Notes: a model not told the origin generated them from the sequence alone. Shown: positions 9,879-21,420, counted from the stretch's first letter. The stretch is DNA of 64,000 nt from Zygnema cylindricum (GCA_037447655.1 JBBHKE010002397.1:91076-155075); one strand, 5' to 3'. A program made the numbers and translations.

Positions 9879-10670
9879 ATATCTACTCTATTAATTTTGA
9901 AGGATCTCAAATAGAGTTAAAACGACAATGTAATAGACTTAACATTCCTTAATTGTACAACATGTGTAAGTCTGCATTATACGCTTGTGTAACATATGCA
10001 TTTTTAAGCATGTGCACACGGTACGAGAGGAGTCCCGGGGGTATTGTTGTCCGGGCGCAAACCCAAGTATATTTCGAACGAATCCTGGTTATCCTGTCTC
10101 TTTTTTTCCGATGATTCCTTCTCCTGAAGTTGTTTCTTCGGCTTCTAGTTCTCAAAACCGAAGGCCGTTTTCGTTTGGTTGGAAGAGAAGGTGGATGAGT
10201 TGGTTTTATCACGAGGCCGATGTCATTGTTTAGGATAACTGCCCAGGGAGTAAAGGATAAAGTTCCAGTGACCTTTCGGTTGTGGTCCTTCCGGGCCATT
10301 TTCTGCTTGTCTTTTCTTTGCTCTGAGGTGGAATTGCGAAGTTGTCGGCGGCTATCCTCCACCCCCATATTCCAAGCTCCGAACAAGAAACTCGTGCATG
10401 GTGGGCATTTGGGGGTTCCAAATCCCAGCCCATTAGGTCATCATCATTTTCACTCGCTGTGGTTTGAAGTTTTAGCTCCGCAAGCTTTTGTAACAGATCA
10501 TGTTTGTGTTTTTGGAGTCTTTGTGCTGCAGTGAGAGGAGCAGCCCAAGAGGGAGATTCTAAGCGGAGGGCAGCCAATTTTGCTGCCATTGCAGCCAATT
10601 GCTAACTTTGCTGTTGGATGATAATTTTCGGAGTTAGCCTTGGCGGTATAACTTGGGCTTGTTCCAGTTC
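9879..10670 (-). other. Unrecognised segment with two overlapping open frames
   Basis: This segment lies between two LTRs and resembles no other part of the window. On the minus strand a frame of 122 codons (10598-10230) starts MAAMAAKLAALRLE and has a Leu/Lys/Gln-rich amphipathic stretch. An overlapping frame (10386-9949, 145 codons) is strongly basic, with a run rich in Arg, Lys and Asn in its second half. Sequence character differs between the GC-richer middle and the AT-rich left end. I do not recognise the product. It could be a host exon, a captured gene piece or part of another element. A frameshift or splice would be needed to join the frames. Confidence 0.3.
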
Positions 10671-11706
10671 TGTTTAAACTAATAGATTTCTATAGTATTT
10701 TATAGGTTTAAATTTGTTAGGATAAAAGAAAAGAAAAGGACGGGCAGCCTGCCTCCACCTCCTCTCACCAGCCCCCATACTTGTTGTAGTCATTGAAGGA
10801 TAGAGAGGGTGGTTCATCCATGGCTGCCTTAGTTCAACAGGCAGTTATTTTTAGTAGGTTACTAAAAATATACCTGACAGACCCAGGATTTGATCCTGGT
10901 ACCTGCGGTTCGTCAAGTTGGCCGATAGCGGTCAGCTTTATCCTATTAGACTAAGACCAATGCTAAATGCTATAGTATGTGATAGATATATATATTTAGG
11001 AGGGAAAAAATCCATTTAACTAAAACTGTATACGGCATACATAGATACAGTTTTATGAAAGTACGAAGTACGATTCTTTTCAAAACGGATATCACGCATT
11101 TTGTTTCGATAGTGAAACAAATATCGCGCAAGTATTTATAACGGCTAAAATTGCGTCTCGCTGAAAATCCAACGGCGCACATCATCGGCGAAATCCCGAA
11201 ATTGTCACTTTGGCGTTTTGTGACGTGGCATTACCTTTTTGCCACGTGGAGAGATGACATTCGGTCATGGGAATTTCGAGGAATGTACGGACGTGTGAAA
11301 TGCAAACACGCGTCCGCTTAATAGCCTTGTCGTACATAGGCCGTACAAAAGGTACACCGGCAGTAGTACTTTTTAGTACGGTACAGTAAATCTAATTGGT
11401 CCGTATTTCAGTAGATAGAAGTTATTAGAGGGAATCAGGACTTAGAAAATTTTGGTAGGTAGTCACCTCTCCCTTTGAGAGTTTGTACAAATTGGCATTT
11501 TTATTGCCTCATAACTAATCGGTTGGTTGGCCATTTTCAGTGATTCTTTTTGCTACGGACTCCTGGGAGTCTAAGCTGCATAAGGGTGCAGTCAACTTGT
11601 CATTTTGCCTTCATGGACAGTAGTGGTTGTGGCTTGAAATGGGTTAGTTAAATACTATCTATAGGTTTCTTCTGTTTTGTGGTCCAATGGAGGACACATA
11701 ATTGCA
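10671..11706 (+). repeat. LTR-A3, 5' LTR
   Basis: 1,036 bp from TGTTTAAACT to ATAATTGCA, directly followed by a primer site. It has the tRNA-like segment (about 10870-10960), the GTTTCGATAGTGAAAC dyad (about 11104-11119), a CACGTG site near 11240 and the GTAC dyad (about 11330-11390). The gag ATG at 11687 lies inside it. Confidence 0.88.
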
Positions 11707-12165
11707 GGTTATGGGCCCACCCTCTAGGGTGCCCACCTTTAATGGATTTGGGTTCATCTATTGGGAAGCCATGATGATGGGAGCTTTGTGCAAAAAACGA
11801 TACAGGGGTATCGTCAGTGGACAAGTGAAACGTCCACCTTCGGGAACTCCACAAAGATTTGGAGGAGTAAGGTTTCCTACAGCAACGGCTACCTCAGCGG
11901 AGGAGGCAGATGATGGGGATAGCAGTGTATTTGAAAAAGGGAAAAAGGAAGGAGACACCCATTACTCCTATTCCCACAGTACAGGGAGCGGCGACCGTAA
12001 AGACCACAGAGAATGATACTTAAATGTGGGAGGATGTAAACATGGCTGCCAAGAACTTCATTCTCAGGCACCTCACTCAAGCTTTAACCACTCCTCATCT
12101 TCACATTTACAAGGCCGAGGAGTTGTGGGTGGGTTTGGTGGAGATTTTATCTGTTACATTATGAC
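11687..12165 (+). pseudogene. gag N-terminus, A3 type
   Basis: Starts at the ATG inside the LTR, but codon 5 is TAA, then reads LQVMGPPSRVPTF and a Gag N-terminal region (MGALCKKRYRGIVSGQV, GTPQRFGGVRF). It stays open in one frame to 12016. A second frame then carries NMAAKNFILRHLTQAL and AEELWVGLVEILS, the usual UBN2-type middle of Copia Gag, to about 12165. The rest of the element is absent. The closest relative in the window is the gag at 51137-51794. Confidence 0.75.
11707..11721 (+). other. Primer-binding site, half-tRNA initiator Met type
   Basis: GGTTATGGGCCCACC immediately after the LTR. It is identical to the sites at 41104 and 58966 and to the minus-strand sites at 1682 and 46241. 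Confidence 0.8.
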
Positions 12166-13156
12166 CCACAAAAACGAAAGTCTGAATGTATGCAAACGCG
12201 TTTGTCGAAAACTCGACTTTACATTTATTTTTAGCGTAGTTCAGTATGTAACCGATATAAGTTAACTACCATTTCCATACGATTTTTGTTAATGAACTAG
12301 AGTGTTGTACAAACAAACATCTTCCGTACACCATATTATTCATGATATAAATACGGTATGGGCGTTAACTTTAATTTACAAGAACCTTAATTAACGTCTA
12401 GGAAAAAATAAATTTATTCATTATATTTCGGGTATTAATGTCAAAATTTGGGGGTGTCGATATAGAGTACATAAGGCTAATAACGACTCACAGTGTACAA
12501 TACAATACTGTATATAATACGTATGTAACAAGAGTAGAGTACATAATTGTACTTTACTGTAGACTACTCATCGTTATATGTGTCAAAGAGTCTACATCGT
12601 TATATGTGTCAAAGATTTATCAGCGTTGGTGCGAAAACAATAATGTTTAAAGTGAAAAGAAACGTGGCATATTGTGATCCTATTACTTTTATAAGTTTTC
12701 AACACAATTTATAGTTTTCAGCTATAACGTGTCATGACCGAAACGGTGTTATTAAATCTAATAACGGTGGGTAGTAAATTGGAATACTGAGTAGTGTACT
12801 GAACTGTAGTCGCACTTGGTCGAAGATGTGAATGTTTACGAAATGTTTACTAAACTGATCTTGATAGTTCCAAATAATAAGGTACAAATCAGGAAAAGGT
12901 ACGGATACACAGATTCCATAAAGTTTACGAAAAAATTGTAGCAATCTTTGCCAACTAATAATCCAGAAATTTAATTTCTTTCACCAACAGCATTGACACA
13001 AACGAATTAATATTAACTAGAAAGTTATGCGTCGAATTTTCTAAAGCCCTCCGTTCCTCTAAAAAAAATTATGCCTAAAGGATCGAGCAATTTTTTAACT
13101 TCATAAAACGCTTGCATGTTTATTTCCATTGATCACAATTAGTTTTCTTTTGTTTG
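12166..13156 (+). other. Degenerate AT-rich region, possible Ty3-like remnant
   Basis: No open gene. Around 12900-12960 the plus strand reads RIHRFHKVYEKI, resembling INRFHKIYVEI of the Gag-like frame at 53350-53410. At 12438-12500 there is GTCAAAATTTGGGGGTGTCG followed by CTAATAACGACTCAC. That pair recurs at 56938-57040, and the first motif also at 54897. The purine-rich part looks like a polypurine tract before an LTR start. I treat this as an old remnant of an element different from LTR-A. Confidence 0.35.
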
Positions 13157-14312
13157 TGTAATTCAAGGGGGTCCATTCCCCAGCAGAAATCCCAGATTCA
13201 AAAAAGCTTATCTAGATAGTGCAGACTCTAAGTTTATATAATCCCAAATGACTGACACCTTAACAGTAAGAACCTTAATATAGATTCCCCCCTTGTGAAA
13301 TAAGACTTCGTGTGCGCTCAATTCCCCCATGGAATGCAAAGTTAGAATATGAGTATTTGGACACATTCCCCCACTTTGACTCTCCCTTAGAAATGGAGCC
13401 ACCTTGCCAGGCAAATTTTTTGACCTGCTACACCTCTGTGTAGCGTGGACTCCCCTGAGTCTGCAACAAAAAGAATCAGTGAAAATGGTCAACTGAGTAG
13501 TTAGTTATGGCTGCTCAAAGTTAGCCTTTTTATACAAGGGTGCTCTCAGAGAGAGGCGCCTACCTACCAAAAAAATGCTATGTCCTATTCACTCTCTAAA
13601 ACCCCTTCTAGTGAAGTATGGAGCCAATCATAGGACTGTAGCTTAAATGAAAGCATAGGTGCCGGAGTACTTTCTGTACGACATTTGTACGGCATGTCCA
13701 TACTGGTGACATCTGTCACATCCGGACTTGTTGTCTTGCGCTTCGAAGATTTTGTAAACCGGTATGATGTTGCTACGTGTCATCCGGAGTGGCGCCGTCC
13801 AAACACCGCCAAAATGTCATTTCCTCGATGCCGGAGCTTACTACAGACATCTGATTAGATCGACTTTTAAAATAAGTCGTTGTAATAAATGTTTGCAATA
13901 TTTATTTTGTGCAATACTATAGTACATAATAAGTTTTATGTTCTACAGTATGTTTTTTTAGTTAGACGAAATGTCCTACGTGTTTATATTTAAATATCTA
14001 CCAAACACTATATACTTCAGTATTGGTCATAGACTTAACGGTCAAAGCCAACGGCTACGATTGATTTGAAGGACAGTAGGTACCTGGATCAATTCATGAG
14101 TCCGTCAAATCCTTTTTTGGTAAACCTACCAAGTCTACTCCCTGTCTCTCTAGAGGGCCTAAGCAGGGCCTAAGCAGCCATGGCTCTAGCTCCCTATCCA
14201 GCCTTCAGTGACTACAACAAGTGTGAGGGATTGGAGAAGGGAGTTTAGAGACACACTGCCTCTGCTCCTTTTCTATCATAACATAGACCTAGAAAATACA
14301 TTAATTTCAACA
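13157..14312 (-). repeat. LTR-A2, 3' LTR of element J
   Basis: 1,156 bp. Read on the minus strand it starts TGTTGAAATTAATG and ends GAATTACA. It contains the tRNA-like segment (about 14025-14105) and the GTAC dyad (about 13640-13695). A diverged copy of its first half lies at 39097-39635. Confidence 0.87.
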
Positions 14313-15694
14313 CTTCTCTTATTTTCTAGTCTACAAAAAAAAAACAAAAATAAACATTTTTTTTTTCCTTTTCCTTTTTCTTTTTCTTCTTTCTTTTCTT
14401 CTCATAACATTGTAAATGATTACCCTCAGTTTTAAAGAAGTGTATTAGATGAGCCGAAATAAACAATGCATCCTGTTGATTACATATTTTACTTTGCATG
14501 CCACATTTCATAAATCCGAGCAAAGATTTTATCCACCTCATCCTTTTTTCATCCAAACAAAATCCACTTTCCCTTTTGCAGTTCCAACAGTCAACCCTAT
14601 CCCCAATCTACAACACATACCAAGATGATAACCCTTTTACACGCTCATTTACATAAGCGACATTAAACCAAGTAGTGATGTCAAATCCATCCTCCCCCAA
14701 AATTTCCTAAAAACCACTAGTCCATATTAAAGTTTTAATAAGGCCTGCATCTTCTCCACTTAAATGATTATCTATGATAATTACCCCATTTTTTGAACTT
14801 TCCTCACTCTCTCCTATGGAATTCTTTCAACGGTCACTTTCTATTTTGATTCCCAAAAAATATTTCTCCTCCCCTAAAACTTTCATTAAATATTCCTCTA
14901 GATTTACTTCTCCCCTTTCCATGGAATTTGTTAAAGTCTCCTCTTTCAACCAGTTTTTAGTCTCCAAAATATCTATGAAAATATCCTTATTATTTTTAAC
15001 TTCCTCAAATACCTCCTTTCTCTTTACTTCCCTTATACCTCCAAAAGCACATTGTTGCATTCGTGGAATTTGTGTGTGATTTTCTCTCTTCCCCATGCTA
15101 ACAATGTGGAGAAGCTCCAAAATCTCTTCATCCTGTTACTGCTCTTCCCGTTCTTCCTCCTCATTAGTATTCCAACTTCTAATTTCTTCCAAACAAGGAC
15201 ATTCCGCGATATTGTGACCTGGTGCCCTACAAAAAAAACAAACCTCTCCTTTCAAAGCTCCCCTTTCTTTTCCTCTCCCTCTCTTTCAACCAAAGTTCCG
15301 ATAAGGTTTATCTTTGTATTTCATCCTCTCACCACGCTTTTGCCAGTCAACATCATTCCTCTCATCACGCTTTAGCCTGTCACCACCATTCCTCTCATCA
15401 CGCTTCCGCCCATCACCACCATCTGTCAATGCATTCACCTTGTCACTTCCCCTACGAAGCTCCAAAGTGCTTTCCCTCACAAGAATCATCCCCATGGTAA
15501 TGTCCCAAGTCCATGAGGAGCAATCCATTTCGTGCATACGGTTGATGATGGTTTCATATTCATCTGGAAGTTTCAAAATTAATGTGTTAATCTTTCTTTC
15601 CTCGAATTCTACATATCCCGCATTAGCAAGCTCAACATACAACGCTTCAATATCATTGCAAAACTCTATTATGCTACCGCGTTTATAAGCATAG
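14313..15694 (-). pseudogene. gag C-terminal half plus RT/RNase H remnant (element J)
   Basis: From 15642 to 15286 an open frame carries the end of the UBN2-type Gag (MYVELANAGYVEFEERKINTLILKLPDEY, MGMILVRESTLELRRGS) and the KRDERNGGD-type basic repeats. After a stop comes an intact CCHC knuckle (CFFCRAPGHNIAEC, about 15195-15240). The acidic linker (15120-14827) has KQQ/MQQCAFGGIREVKRKE and an RT-like KYFLGIKIESD. The RNase H remnant (14556-14326) has MRWIKSLLGF and ends in a Lys-rich run encoded by the purine tract. The catalytic residues of RNase H are missing. Confidence 0.82.
14357..14403 (-). repeat. Long purine tract, upstream of the polypurine tract
   Basis: 47 bp of almost pure A/G on the minus strand, about 45 bp before the LTR of element J. 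Similar tracts occur at 39677-39722 and about 44396-44441, at the same place in sister copies. They encode Lys/Glu runs. Confidence 0.8.
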
Positions 15695-16858
15695 TGTTGA
15701 AATGTATGTATTTTCTAGGTTTGAATAAAGGAAAGTTAATAAAAGGAAGTCAGCAAATGCAGCTTGCCTCTTGCTCCACTCTCCAAACCCCAACACTTAT
15801 CGCAGTTACTGAAGGTTGGAGAGACAGCTAGAGCCATGGCTGCCAATGCTGCCCAAAGAGAGAGACATGCTGTAGTTTCTGGTAGGTGTACCAAAAAGGT
15901 CTTGACGGACTCCGGATTTGATCCTAGTACCTGCCGTCCGTCAAGAATCCTATAGCCGGTAGCTTTATCTTATAGTTTAGGATCACTGCTAGAGCATATT
16001 GGGTACGCTAGTTATATAAACGTGAACAACGCAATATATTTCATTTAATTGCTTACGGGACGGACTGTACACGGAAACGGGTTAAACCGCACGAATTCTG
16101 GACCGCACAAAATTAAAGAAACGACATTTTATTTTACGGCCAATATTAAATGTCGTTCTTCATCGAACGACCGTGGTGCGAGCCAGGATTCTAGAATGGA
16201 CAACTTGGCGTTTTTGGGCACCGCCACTTTGGATGACACGTGGCATGATCCGGGAGGATTCCGGGATTTCTGAAACGCGAGATAATAATTCCGGATGTGA
16301 CAAATGTCACATTGTGGCGATATCGTACATGGACAATACAAAAAGTACGACGGTACCTATATTTTTTTGTGCGGTACAGTTTTACGATTGGACCGTACCT
16401 CAGTACTAGGGAGCTTAGAGAGGGGTTTGAGGACTTATAATAATTTTGGTAGGTAGCCGCCTCTCTCCCAGAGAGCATCAACATAAAAAGGCAAACTTTG
16501 CCATTTAATTAACTCTCACTCTATGGTCCATTTTCAGTGATTCTTTTTGTTGAGAACTCAGAGGAGTCCACGCTACACAGGGATGTAGTCGGTCTGAGTG
16601 TTTACCTGTCAGGGTGGCTGCATTTCTAGGGGAAAGTCAAAGTCGGGAATGTTATCCAAAAGTCATATTCTAACTTTGCATTCTGTGGTGGAACTGAGCA
16701 CACAAAAAGTCTTATTTCACAAGGTTGAAGCTATTATGGGGTTTTGATTGTCAAGGGGTCAATCAATTGGTTTTTAAATCAACTTAAAATTGGCACTATC
16801 TAGATAAGCTTCTTATGATTTGCCTAGTCTGAGGACCAATGGAGGTCTCAAAGTTTCA
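15695..16858 (+). repeat. LTR-A2, 5' LTR
   Basis: 1,164 bp from TGTTGAAATG to AAAGTTTCA. It interrupts the gag of element J. It includes the tRNA-like segment with CTTGACGGAC (about 15900) facing CCGTCCGTCAAG, a CACGTG (about 16237) and a diverged GTAC dyad (about 16325-16380). The following primer site is mutated (TGTTATTGGCCCACC). Confidence 0.88.
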
Positions 16859-17411
16859 TGTTATTGGCCCACCATCTAGGGTGCCTATGTTTGATGGAAT
16901 AGACTTCACTTATTGAGAGTTTAGAATGGAGGGATTGCTTTTCGAAAAGCACTTAAAGGGAATTGTTTCGAGACAAGTGAGGTGTCCGCCACCGGGCTTT
17001 GGTGGATTTCACTACGGAGATTCATTTGGGGCTTTCCAGAAAACCAACCGGATTTCAAATGCAACGGAAGGTGAAGGGAAAAACATTGCCATGGAAGGGG
17101 GAAAATGGGAGAAAAAAAAAGGAACACCGATGGTGAGGGGAGCTAGGCTCTTGGCTACGGTTCCACTTGTGGGGATTATAAGTGAACCAAAAACTAAAGA
17201 AAATAACAAGAAATTTGGGAATATAAAAATCACTTTAGCAAAACATCTCATGCTTAGATATGTGTCTAAGTCCATAGCTATCACTCTTTTAAATCTAACC
17301 AAGTCTTCAGAAATCTGGGAAACATTAATTCATATTTATAAAAGTGAGACTATACAGAGGCAGCAGCTAGTAAAACAGGAAATAAAGGCTTAGGTTTATA
17401 AAGGCGGTAGC
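16839..17411 (+). pseudogene. gag N-terminal half, gag-RNase H type
   Basis: Starts at the ATG in the LTR (MEVSKFHVIGPPSRVPMFDG), has a stop at the Y-W-E position, and is open from 16926 to 17393. The Copia Gag core is clear: FEKHLKGIVSRQVRCPPPGFGG, KGTPMVRGARLLATVPLVG, AKHLMLRYVSKSIAITLLNLTKSSEIWETLI, QLVKQEIKA. It is cut at 17411 by a minus-strand LTR piece, just before the position of EFCNDIAALYVEL in sister copies. Confidence 0.82.
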
Positions 17412-18195
17412 TGCAAGTCTGAGACCTCCATAGGTCATCTAAGTAGGCAGCTCACACGAAGCGTCTACGATAACCCTAACCCGTTTGTGTTTCGGCGAGA
17501 ATAACTGCCACCTTGACAAACAAAAACTTTGATCGCCTTCACCCCTGTAAAGCCAAGAATCCCTTGAGTCGATAGCAAAAAAAATCTATGAATTTGCTCC
17601 CCTGAGCAGTAAGTTATGGAGGGTCAAAGTTGACCTTTTGTATAGAAGCTCTCTAGGAGAGAAGGTCTTATCTACCAATTTTTTCTAAGTCCTATCTCTC
17701 TCTAAAACTCTATCTACTAATATACCGCACAAATCATATAACACTGCCGTACACAAAAATATAGCTGTCGCTGTACTTCTGCACGAATATTGTACGACAT
17801 AGCCTAAATGTCGACACATGGCATATCTAGATTCGGTCCCGTAATCCTCAGATATGTCACGATAAAATGTAGTTGTGCCACGTGTCATCCGATGTGGCGA
17901 TGACCACAAACCGCCGAGATTCTCTTCCGTGATCTCGACATTCTTCTCGGCCGTCCGATTGAATGCAGATTTTAATCGTAACCGTCATAAATACTTGCGC
18001 AGTATTTGTTTCGTTTAAAGAAACAAATGCGCGGTACTCATTTCGTATCCAAACCGTAATCCATACTTTTACATAACTGAATCTATGTATCCCGTAATAA
18101 GTTGCCGTTAAATGAATTATCATACGTGGCAACATTTAAATAACTAAAAAATCGTATAGCATGTAACTCTAGTCCTAGACTTAATGGATAAGGAA
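17412..18195 (-). repeat. LTR-A1 fragment, minus strand
   Basis: Read on the minus strand this is the 3' ~784 bp of an LTR-A1, ending at the TGCAAGTCTGAG boundary at 17412. It aligns with 2606-3400. The first ~280 bp of the LTR are missing, and it abuts the protease region of element A at 18196. So this is a deletion junction, not a clean insertion. Confidence 0.82.
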
Positions 18196-18720
18196 ACGAG
18201 GTCGAAATTCCACAAAAGCACAAATGTGCTTTCGGTGGATTGAAAGGTGAAGCACGCTCGATTGTAGACTCAGGTCCATCCATGCACATGTGTAAAGATA
18301 AACACCTGTTCACTAAGATAAAAAAGATTCCCACCGTAGAGATAGAGTACGGGGATGGGAGGATAGTCACTACTACTCTTGTAGGATCGGTAGATCTAAA
18401 AATGTTAGTAGAACGAAAGACATCCATAGTTACATTCTCCAATGTATTTTTTATTCCGGAACTGAATTAAAACCTCATTTCTACGTCTGTATTAGATGAT
18501 AAGGGTTTTGATAGTAGCACTAGGAAAGGAGTCTTTACTGTTAGTTTTGAGGAGGAAGTTTATTTTACTGTTGAAAAAGGTAGCCAAGGGACGTTTAGGC
18601 TGAATTTAAGCAATGAAAAGAAGAAACTTTATTATACTGGTGTTCATGATATAATGTTGTGGCATAAGAGGCTTGGGCATGTGAATCTAGATAAGGTAAG
18701 AGAGACGAAAAAGATGTGAG
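18196..18720 (+). pseudogene. Copia protease and pre-integrase domain (element A)
   Basis: Opens with the last Gag residues (about 18222) and continues LKGEARSIVDSGPSMHMC. The active site is D-S-G-P where the family has D-S-G-A. YGDGRIVTTTLVGSVDLK and FIPELN follow, with a stop at 18468 in place of Lys. After it the frame continues as NLISTSVLDDKGF, YFTVEKGSQGTFRL and the pre-integrase motif MLWHKRLGHVNLDK, ending at a stop at 18718. Confidence 0.85.
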
Positions 18721-18722
18721 TA

Positions 18723-19690
18723 GTGGAAGGGATTCAGTTCGGTGAGAGTGAGAATCTAAGTGATTCTAGTGGATGTGCTCAAAGAAAAGCACACAGGTTA
18801 CCCTTCCCAAAAATTGCCAGCTATAAGGGAGAAAAGATTCTAGATTTAGTACACACAGATATTTGGGGGCCAGCCAAAGTGCCATCACCCGGGTGGAGGA
18901 CAATTATGATGAGCATCACCGATGATCGGTCTCGAAATTCCAGGGTGTATTTTTTGAAAAAAAAATCAAAGGCTCAAGGATGTTTTAAACAAAATAAAGC
19001 ATGGAGTGACAAACTCCATAAAACCTCAATCAAGAGAGTAAGGAGTGACAATGGTGGAGAGTATACCTCTAACGAGTTTGAGGATTTTTTTAGGGTTTAT
19101 GGAGTGCAACACCAAAAGACAATTCCTCAAAATCTTGAACAGAATGGTGTAGCTGAAAGATTAAATAGAACACTGAGTGATACTGCTAGGAGTATGCTGT
19201 CAGATAAGAAGATAGGAAAGAATTTTTGGGCCGAGGCAATGAACTGTGCAAATTATCTCAAGAAAAGAGTTCTTACTTCAGCGGTAAAAGGCCAAACACC
19301 CTATGAGAGATGGACATGCCGAAAACCATATATTTCACACTTAAAGTTTTTCGGTAGTCAATTGATCAGTTTAGACATAGATCGGTCAAACTGGAAGTTA
19401 GACCCAAAAGGAAAACCAAAATATCTACTAGGATATGATGCAGATGTAAAAGGATATAGAGTCTATGATCTCAAAAGAGAGGATATTATCCTAGTGAAGC
19501 ATCTAGTGGTTATGGATGAAGGAAAATCTATAGGATCGCTTTAAGCATACAAAGACAGTCAGCATCAAATTTGAGTCAAAAAATTCTGATGACTTTGAGC
19601 TTCCTAATGATCCAGGATTTCAAGAAGATGATGATCTTGCATGTATTGATTAGATCGAGAAAGACCCGAATGTGAAACCCCTAATATTAA
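18723..19690 (+). pseudogene. Copia integrase (element A)
   Basis: An open frame of 273 codons (18723-19544). The zinc-binding half has LSDSSGCAQRK, where one Cys of the C-x2-C pair is Ser. All three acidic residues are present: HTDIWGP, SDNGGEYTS and QNGVAERLNR. DPKGKPKYLLGYDADVKGYRVYDLKREDIILVKHLV follows. A frameshift near 19540 and stops up to 19700 separate it from RT. This is the most complete integrase core in the window. Confidence 0.92.
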
Positions 19691-20905
19691 CTTCAACCTA
19701 AGTGGAAGACGTGGTGGAAATTGACCCGGAATCAAGCGATAGGGGAGAAGTAGAAACTGTTCAGAAGAATCTAAGAGATCCATCTATTTCAGCAACCGAG
19801 TTTGAGGGAGAAAGAAGAAACAGCAAAAGACTACAAGAGAGGCAAGTTAACAATAACGTAACCAAACTCTCTCACCCTGATGAACCTCAAACTTATAATG
19901 AGGCAATGACTTGTCCTGAGAGAAACCGGTGGAAGATAGCCATTAATGAGGAGATGACCTTAATTATGGCGGCCAATACATGGGAATTGATGGATTATCC
20001 TCTCGACAGAAAGTTAATTGGGTGTAAGTGGGTATTTAAGCTGAAACTTAACTCGGATAACCCCATTGAGCGCTCGGTTAGTGGCGAAAGGATTTACGCA
20101 GAAAGAGGGAATTCACTACGAGAGACTTTTGCTCTGGTCCTCAGGTTTCTTTTGGTTCGGATACTTCTCAGTATGGCGACAGTAGAAGACATGGAAGTGT
20201 AGCAGATGGACATCAAGACGGCCTTTCTACATGGAGAGTTAGAAGAGGAAATTTTTATGCGACATCGCGAAGGATTTGTGGAGCAAGGGGAGGAAAGCAA
20301 GGTATGTCGATTGATCAAATCTTTGTATGGGCTGAAACAAGCGCCCCGACAATGGAACAAGAAGCTCGATGAGTTTCTTACAGGTTTGGGATACATTTAG
20401 ATCAGCTCAAATCACTCAATTTATTTGTTTGAAGTTGAGGAAGGAATTATTTTTATTGCAATTTCTGTTGATGATTTGCTTGTTTTAAGTTAATCTATGG
20501 ATAAAATAAATAAGTTAAAAAATGATCTAAAAGAAAGATTTGAGATAAAGGATATGGGAGAAGCAAGGTATATTTTGGGAATTCAAGTAGAGAGAGACAA
20601 AGATAGAAAAATAATAAGATTATTTCAAAAGGAGGCCATTGGAAACATGTTAGAAAAATTCCAAATGGACAAGGCTAATAGTTGTACCACTCCTATGGAA
20701 TTAAATAATGGAAGTGAGGGGAGTTTGGAAGAGGGAGTTATAATCTTAGATGATGAGGTAGGCTCGGAAGAAAAAATATTTATGCACACCATCCCTTATA
20801 GACAAGTAGTGGGCAGCCTAATATATTTCATAAATTGTACACGTCTTGACATAGCCGCAGCTGTAGGAGTACTAAGTAGGAGTCTAAATGCTCCCAGTAA
20901 GAAAG
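19691..20905 (+). pseudogene. Copia reverse transcriptase (element A)
   Basis: Blocks in order are KLSHPDEPQTYNEAM and IGCKWVFKLKLNSDNPIER, then a frameshifted segment at 20070-20140. QMDIKTAFLHGELEEEIFM and IKSLYGLKQAPRQWNKKLDEFL follow at 20206-20400. The active site is IAISVDDLLV (Tyr to Ser in YVDD, at 20464), then KDMGEARYILGIQVERD and MELNNGSEGSLEEGVIILDDE (20497-20910). Stops lie at 20200, 20398, 20491 and 20908. The enzyme is inactive. Confidence 0.9.
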
Positions 20906-21420
20906 ATTGAAAGGCAGCTAAGTGAGTCCTTAGATATCTCATAGGGACTAGGGATCTATGGTTGCATTTGGGTGGGAACAATACTGACATCACCACTTAG
21001 AGTGATGCCAGCTATGGGGATGCTCCTATGAGGAAATGCACATCTGAATATGTATTGTATGTTGGTGATGGGGATTGCCGCAGGAGCAGCAAGCAACAAA
21101 AAGTCATTTATCAGTCCACCATGGAGGCTGAGTACATGGCTTCTTGCTCTGCTGTAAAAGAATTAATGTGGGTCAAGTCTTTGCTTCGTGAGCTTGGTCA
21201 TCTTAAGAGTGGTGTCCAAAAAGTGTTTTGTGATAATCAGGCAGCTATTGCCATTTCTACCAATCTTAAACATCACTTTAAAGCCAAACACATGGACATT
21301 AGACTTAGCTTTTTTAGGGAGGAAGTAGAAAACAAGATAATAAGTTTGGAGTATAAACCAGATAGTGAAATGGTAGCAGATATGATCACCAAACCTGTGT
21401 TGTTTTGAAATGTTAGTTTC
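20906..21420 (+). pseudogene. Copia RNase H (element A)
   Basis: The frame has stops at 20908 and near 20998, where a Trp before SDASYGDAP is now TAG. It is then open from 21028 to 21408. All three acidic motifs can be seen: SDASYGD, TMEAEYMASCSAV and CDNQAAIAIS. It ends SLEYKPDSEMVADMITKPV, and the last codons run into the inserted LTR-B. After that LTR the original end (PSPKLIFCREKC-like) resumes at 22595. This is the reference for judging the shortened RNase H of the gag-RNase H family. Confidence 0.9.

Larger units (their letters stand above)
13157..15694 (-). mobile_element. Element J: gag-RNase H Copia element, 5' part missing
   Basis: On the minus strand: gag C-terminal half (from 15694), zinc knuckle, acidic linker, RT/RNase H remnant, purine tract and 3' LTR (13157-14312). 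The gag frame is cut at 15694, exactly where a plus-strand LTR begins. The continuation of gag is not found on the other side, so sequence was lost after that insertion. Confidence 0.85.

Noticed and set aside
10860-10965. A functional tRNA gene
   Set aside because: A-box-like and B-box-like sequences are present, but the acceptor stem does not pair and no clean anticodon arm forms. I report it as a tRNA-like segment only.
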